Positions 13,847-15,473 of a DNA stretch of 15,473 nt are shown here, in pieces. Source of the stretch: RUG14223 sp051881075. Its GTDB lineage: Bacteria > Bacillota > Clostridia > Oscillospirales > Acutalibacteraceae. The notes beneath the pieces are model-generated. The model worked only from the letters and a program-made list of their open reading frames with translations. It searched no databases and was not told the DNA's origin. The DNA lies in contig JBJEPE010000041.1 of the NCBI GenBank assembly GCA_051881075.1, positions 1 to 15,473 on the forward strand. Reading direction: 5' to 3'. The position numbers were made by a program, and so were the translations under genes. Within the stretch, counting starts at the first letter, position 1; every line of letters starts with the position of its first letter.

Positions 13847-15473
13847 ATGGTTACTATTGATTCTGTTATGGATTTTTACAACAGCAATAAAGATAACTTT
13901 GATAGCCTTATTGATACTATTACAAAAGGTCTTGTTACTCCGTTCATCGGTGCAGGTATGTCATACTTTGTTTATCCCCAATGGAAAGAGGTCTTAAAAG
14001 AATTTGCAGACTTGGTAAATGACAGCAGTAGCAAAGAGCAAGTAATGAATTATATAAACAATGGTAATACCATAGCTGCTGCAAATGCGTTGGAATACAT
14101 ATTAGGCAATAAAATAATCAGTGATAAGCTACCCAAGATTTTTAATAAAAGAAAGCTTGATGATTGTAGTGATACAGAAATATTTGCAGCTCCAATAAGC
14201 CTTTTACCGCTTATTTTACCGGATGCGTCTGTGATAACCACTAACTATGACCATGTTTTAGAATGTGTATATAAAAAATGCGAGCATGAGTTTACGGATG
14301 GTACTTTTACGCCGTATTCTAAGGAATTAACAAGTCAGTTTTTACAAAAACGCCCACACTGTCTTTATAAGATACACGGTAGAATTGACACAGATACTAT
14401 AGATTACAGCAGTATTATTTTTACAGAAAGTCAGTATGACGAACGCTATAATAACACAGACAGCATTGGCAGAAAGAGCTTGACCAATCTGTATCTATCC
14501 CATACTATGCTGTTTTTAGGCTGTAGCCTTGATAAGGACAGAACGCTCGATTTATTCCAAAGTGTGTGTAAAGATAGCGGAAGCGGACTTAAGCACTTTG
14601 CGATTTTACAATGCGAAGAGAAAGGTAATCTTGATAGCCGTGCAAAGGAGCTTACGGATAAATACAACATCTTCCCTATTTTTTATCAGGGAGATCACAA
14701 CGAGAGCATACGTGCTATATTAGAAGAAATTTTGCGTATAATCAATTCTGAGTTATATAGACAGCATACTACACCTAAACCAATCGGAAAGAACAAGTTT
14801 CTTTATAATTCCGGTGCTGTCAAGTTTTGCGGACGTGATAGAGAGCTTAAAATATGCCGTGAATTTGCACAGTCAGAAGATAAACTGCAATATATGATAA
14901 TTGAGGGTGCAGGCGGCTCAGGTAAAAGCAGACTTGCGTTTGAATTTGGCAACGAGCTTAAAAATAATGGCTGGGGTGTTAAGGAGCTTAAAAGTGAAAA
15001 CTATGAAGATTTGAGTAAATTAGCTGATAATATAACCGAAAATAAGTTATTCATAGCTGACTATGCCGCAAGATGCTCAGATAAGCTTAGTGATTTAATA
15101 GAGCGATTAAGTAATAAGATTAATGATAGCATACCGTACAAGGTAAGAATAATTATGCTTGAGCGTGACTCGGAAAACGATGATTTATCAAACAATAGCT
15201 TTAAAGCAAGTAACTGGAAACAAAGCTTTGATAACCGTAAAATAAAAGAATTTCTATTTACAAATGATGAAATGCAGAACAATGTGCTAAAATTAAATGT
15301 ACTTGATGATAATGCACTTTGTCAGATTATGAAAAGCTTTGCCGAAAGCGACGGTAAAACGCTTGATGATAATACCGCTGATAAGCTGCTTGAAGCGTTA
15401 AAGAGGGTTGACCAAGTATTACTGCGACCTTTGTTTGCACTATTCATAGTGTATGCGTGGTGTAGCGGTGAAG
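13847..15473 (+). CDS. SIR2-like domain / STAND-type P-loop ATPase, probable anti-phage protein, 3' end outside window
   Basis: The frame runs 542 codons to the right edge without a stop. Residues about 20-300 form a SIR2-like domain: TPFIGAGMS (31-39), TTNYDHVLE (131-139) with N133, YKIHGRID (174-181) with H177, and LFLGCSLD (222-229). N133 and H177 match the Asn/His pair needed for NAD hydrolysis in SIR2 defence proteins, so the domain is probably active. FCGRDREL (327-334) opens an ATPase module with Walker A GAGGSGKS (354-361) and Walker B LFIADYA (401-407). An RIIMLER strand (434-440) follows. SIR2-STAND fusions such as Avs5 sense phage proteins with C-terminal repeats and then deplete NAD+; any such sensor would lie outside the window. 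Start: GGAGG 13836-13840 touches ATG 13841 but is six nt from ATG 13847, so 13847 is chosen. Confidence 0.9.
   Translation, partial: MVTIDSVMDFYNSNKDNFDSLIDTITKGLVTPFIGAGMSYFVYPQWKEVLKEFADLVNDSSSKEQVMNYINNGNTIAAANALEYILGNKIISDKLPKIFNKRKLDDCSDTEIFAAPISLLPLILPDASVITTNYDHVLECVYKKCEHEFTDGTFTPYSKELTSQFLQKRPHCLYKIHGRIDTDTIDYSSIIFTESQYDERYNNTDSIGRKSLTNLYLSHTMLFLGCSLDKDRTLDLFQSVCKDSGSGLKHFAILQCEEKGNLDSRAKELTDKYNIFPIFYQGDHNESIRAILEEILRIINSELYRQHTTPKPIGKNKFLYNSGAVKFCGRDRELKICREFAQSEDKLQYMIIEGAGGSGKSRLAFEFGNELKNNGWGVKELKSENYEDLSKLADNITENKLFIADYAARCSDKLSDLIERLSNKINDSIPYKVRIIMLERDSENDDLSNNSFKASNWKQSFDNRKIKEFLFTNDEMQNNVLKLNVLDDNALCQIMKSFAESDGKTLDDNTADKLLEALKRVDQVLLRPLFALFIVYAWCSGE

Noticed and set aside
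1..15473. CRISPR arrays, tRNA or rRNA genes, insertion sequences
   Set aside because: No regularly spaced repeats, cloverleaf-forming segments, rRNA signatures or transposase genes with inverted ends were seen on either strand by eye.

Overview
The window looks like a chromosomal segment of a low-GC Gram-positive anaerobe of class Clostridia, probably a gut Oscillospiraceae- or Lachnospiraceae-type bacterium. The support is strong GGAGG ribosome binding sites, AT-rich intergenic DNA, a tRNA-Trp T-box leader, a Firmicutes-type ECF sigma / membrane partner pair, and protein motifs that resemble clostridial homologues. The genus cannot be fixed from the sequence alone.

Layout. (1) 1-940, minus: the N-terminal part of a DAO-type FAD oxidoreductase, cut by the left edge. 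It is divergent from 994-1833, plus, a tocopherol-cyclase-like beta-barrel protein. (2) 1887-1926: a hairpin that can act as terminator for both converging transcription units. (3) 1947-8371, minus: a complete tryptophan operon in the order trpE-trpG-trpD-trpC-trpF-trpB-trpA, with overlapping or nearly touching genes. It is preceded by a near-consensus promoter (8745-8717) and a T-box riboswitch with a UGG (Trp) specifier and a strong terminator (8425-8462). (4) 8746-9407: an AT-rich spacer with a sigma-A-like promoter, a small perfect dyad and a short decayed-looking reading frame. (5) 9411-13684, plus: a five-gene unit encoding an ECF sigma factor, a one-pass membrane protein (probable anti-sigma), a lipoprotein, an AlgI-like MBOAT O-acyltransferase and a DHHW/AlgJ-like exported acetyltransferase. 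A strong hairpin lies between the lipoprotein and MBOAT genes. (6) 13847-end, plus: a SIR2 NADase-like domain fused to a STAND-type P-loop ATPase, cut by the right edge and resembling SIR2-STAND anti-phage proteins.

How the parts work together. The trp block makes tryptophan from chorismate. Uncharged tRNA-Trp should relieve termination in its leader, and the TrpE feedback motif adds allosteric control. The sigma-to-DHHW block reads as one envelope module: regulator, membrane sensor, exported lipoprotein, then a membrane acyl-transfer channel and its extracytoplasmic transferase, most likely O-acetylating a surface polymer. The SIR2-ATPase has its own promoter and looks like the edge of a defence region. 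The two places most worth following up are the SIR2-STAND gene, whose sensor domain lies outside the window, and the sigma-controlled O-acetylation cassette.
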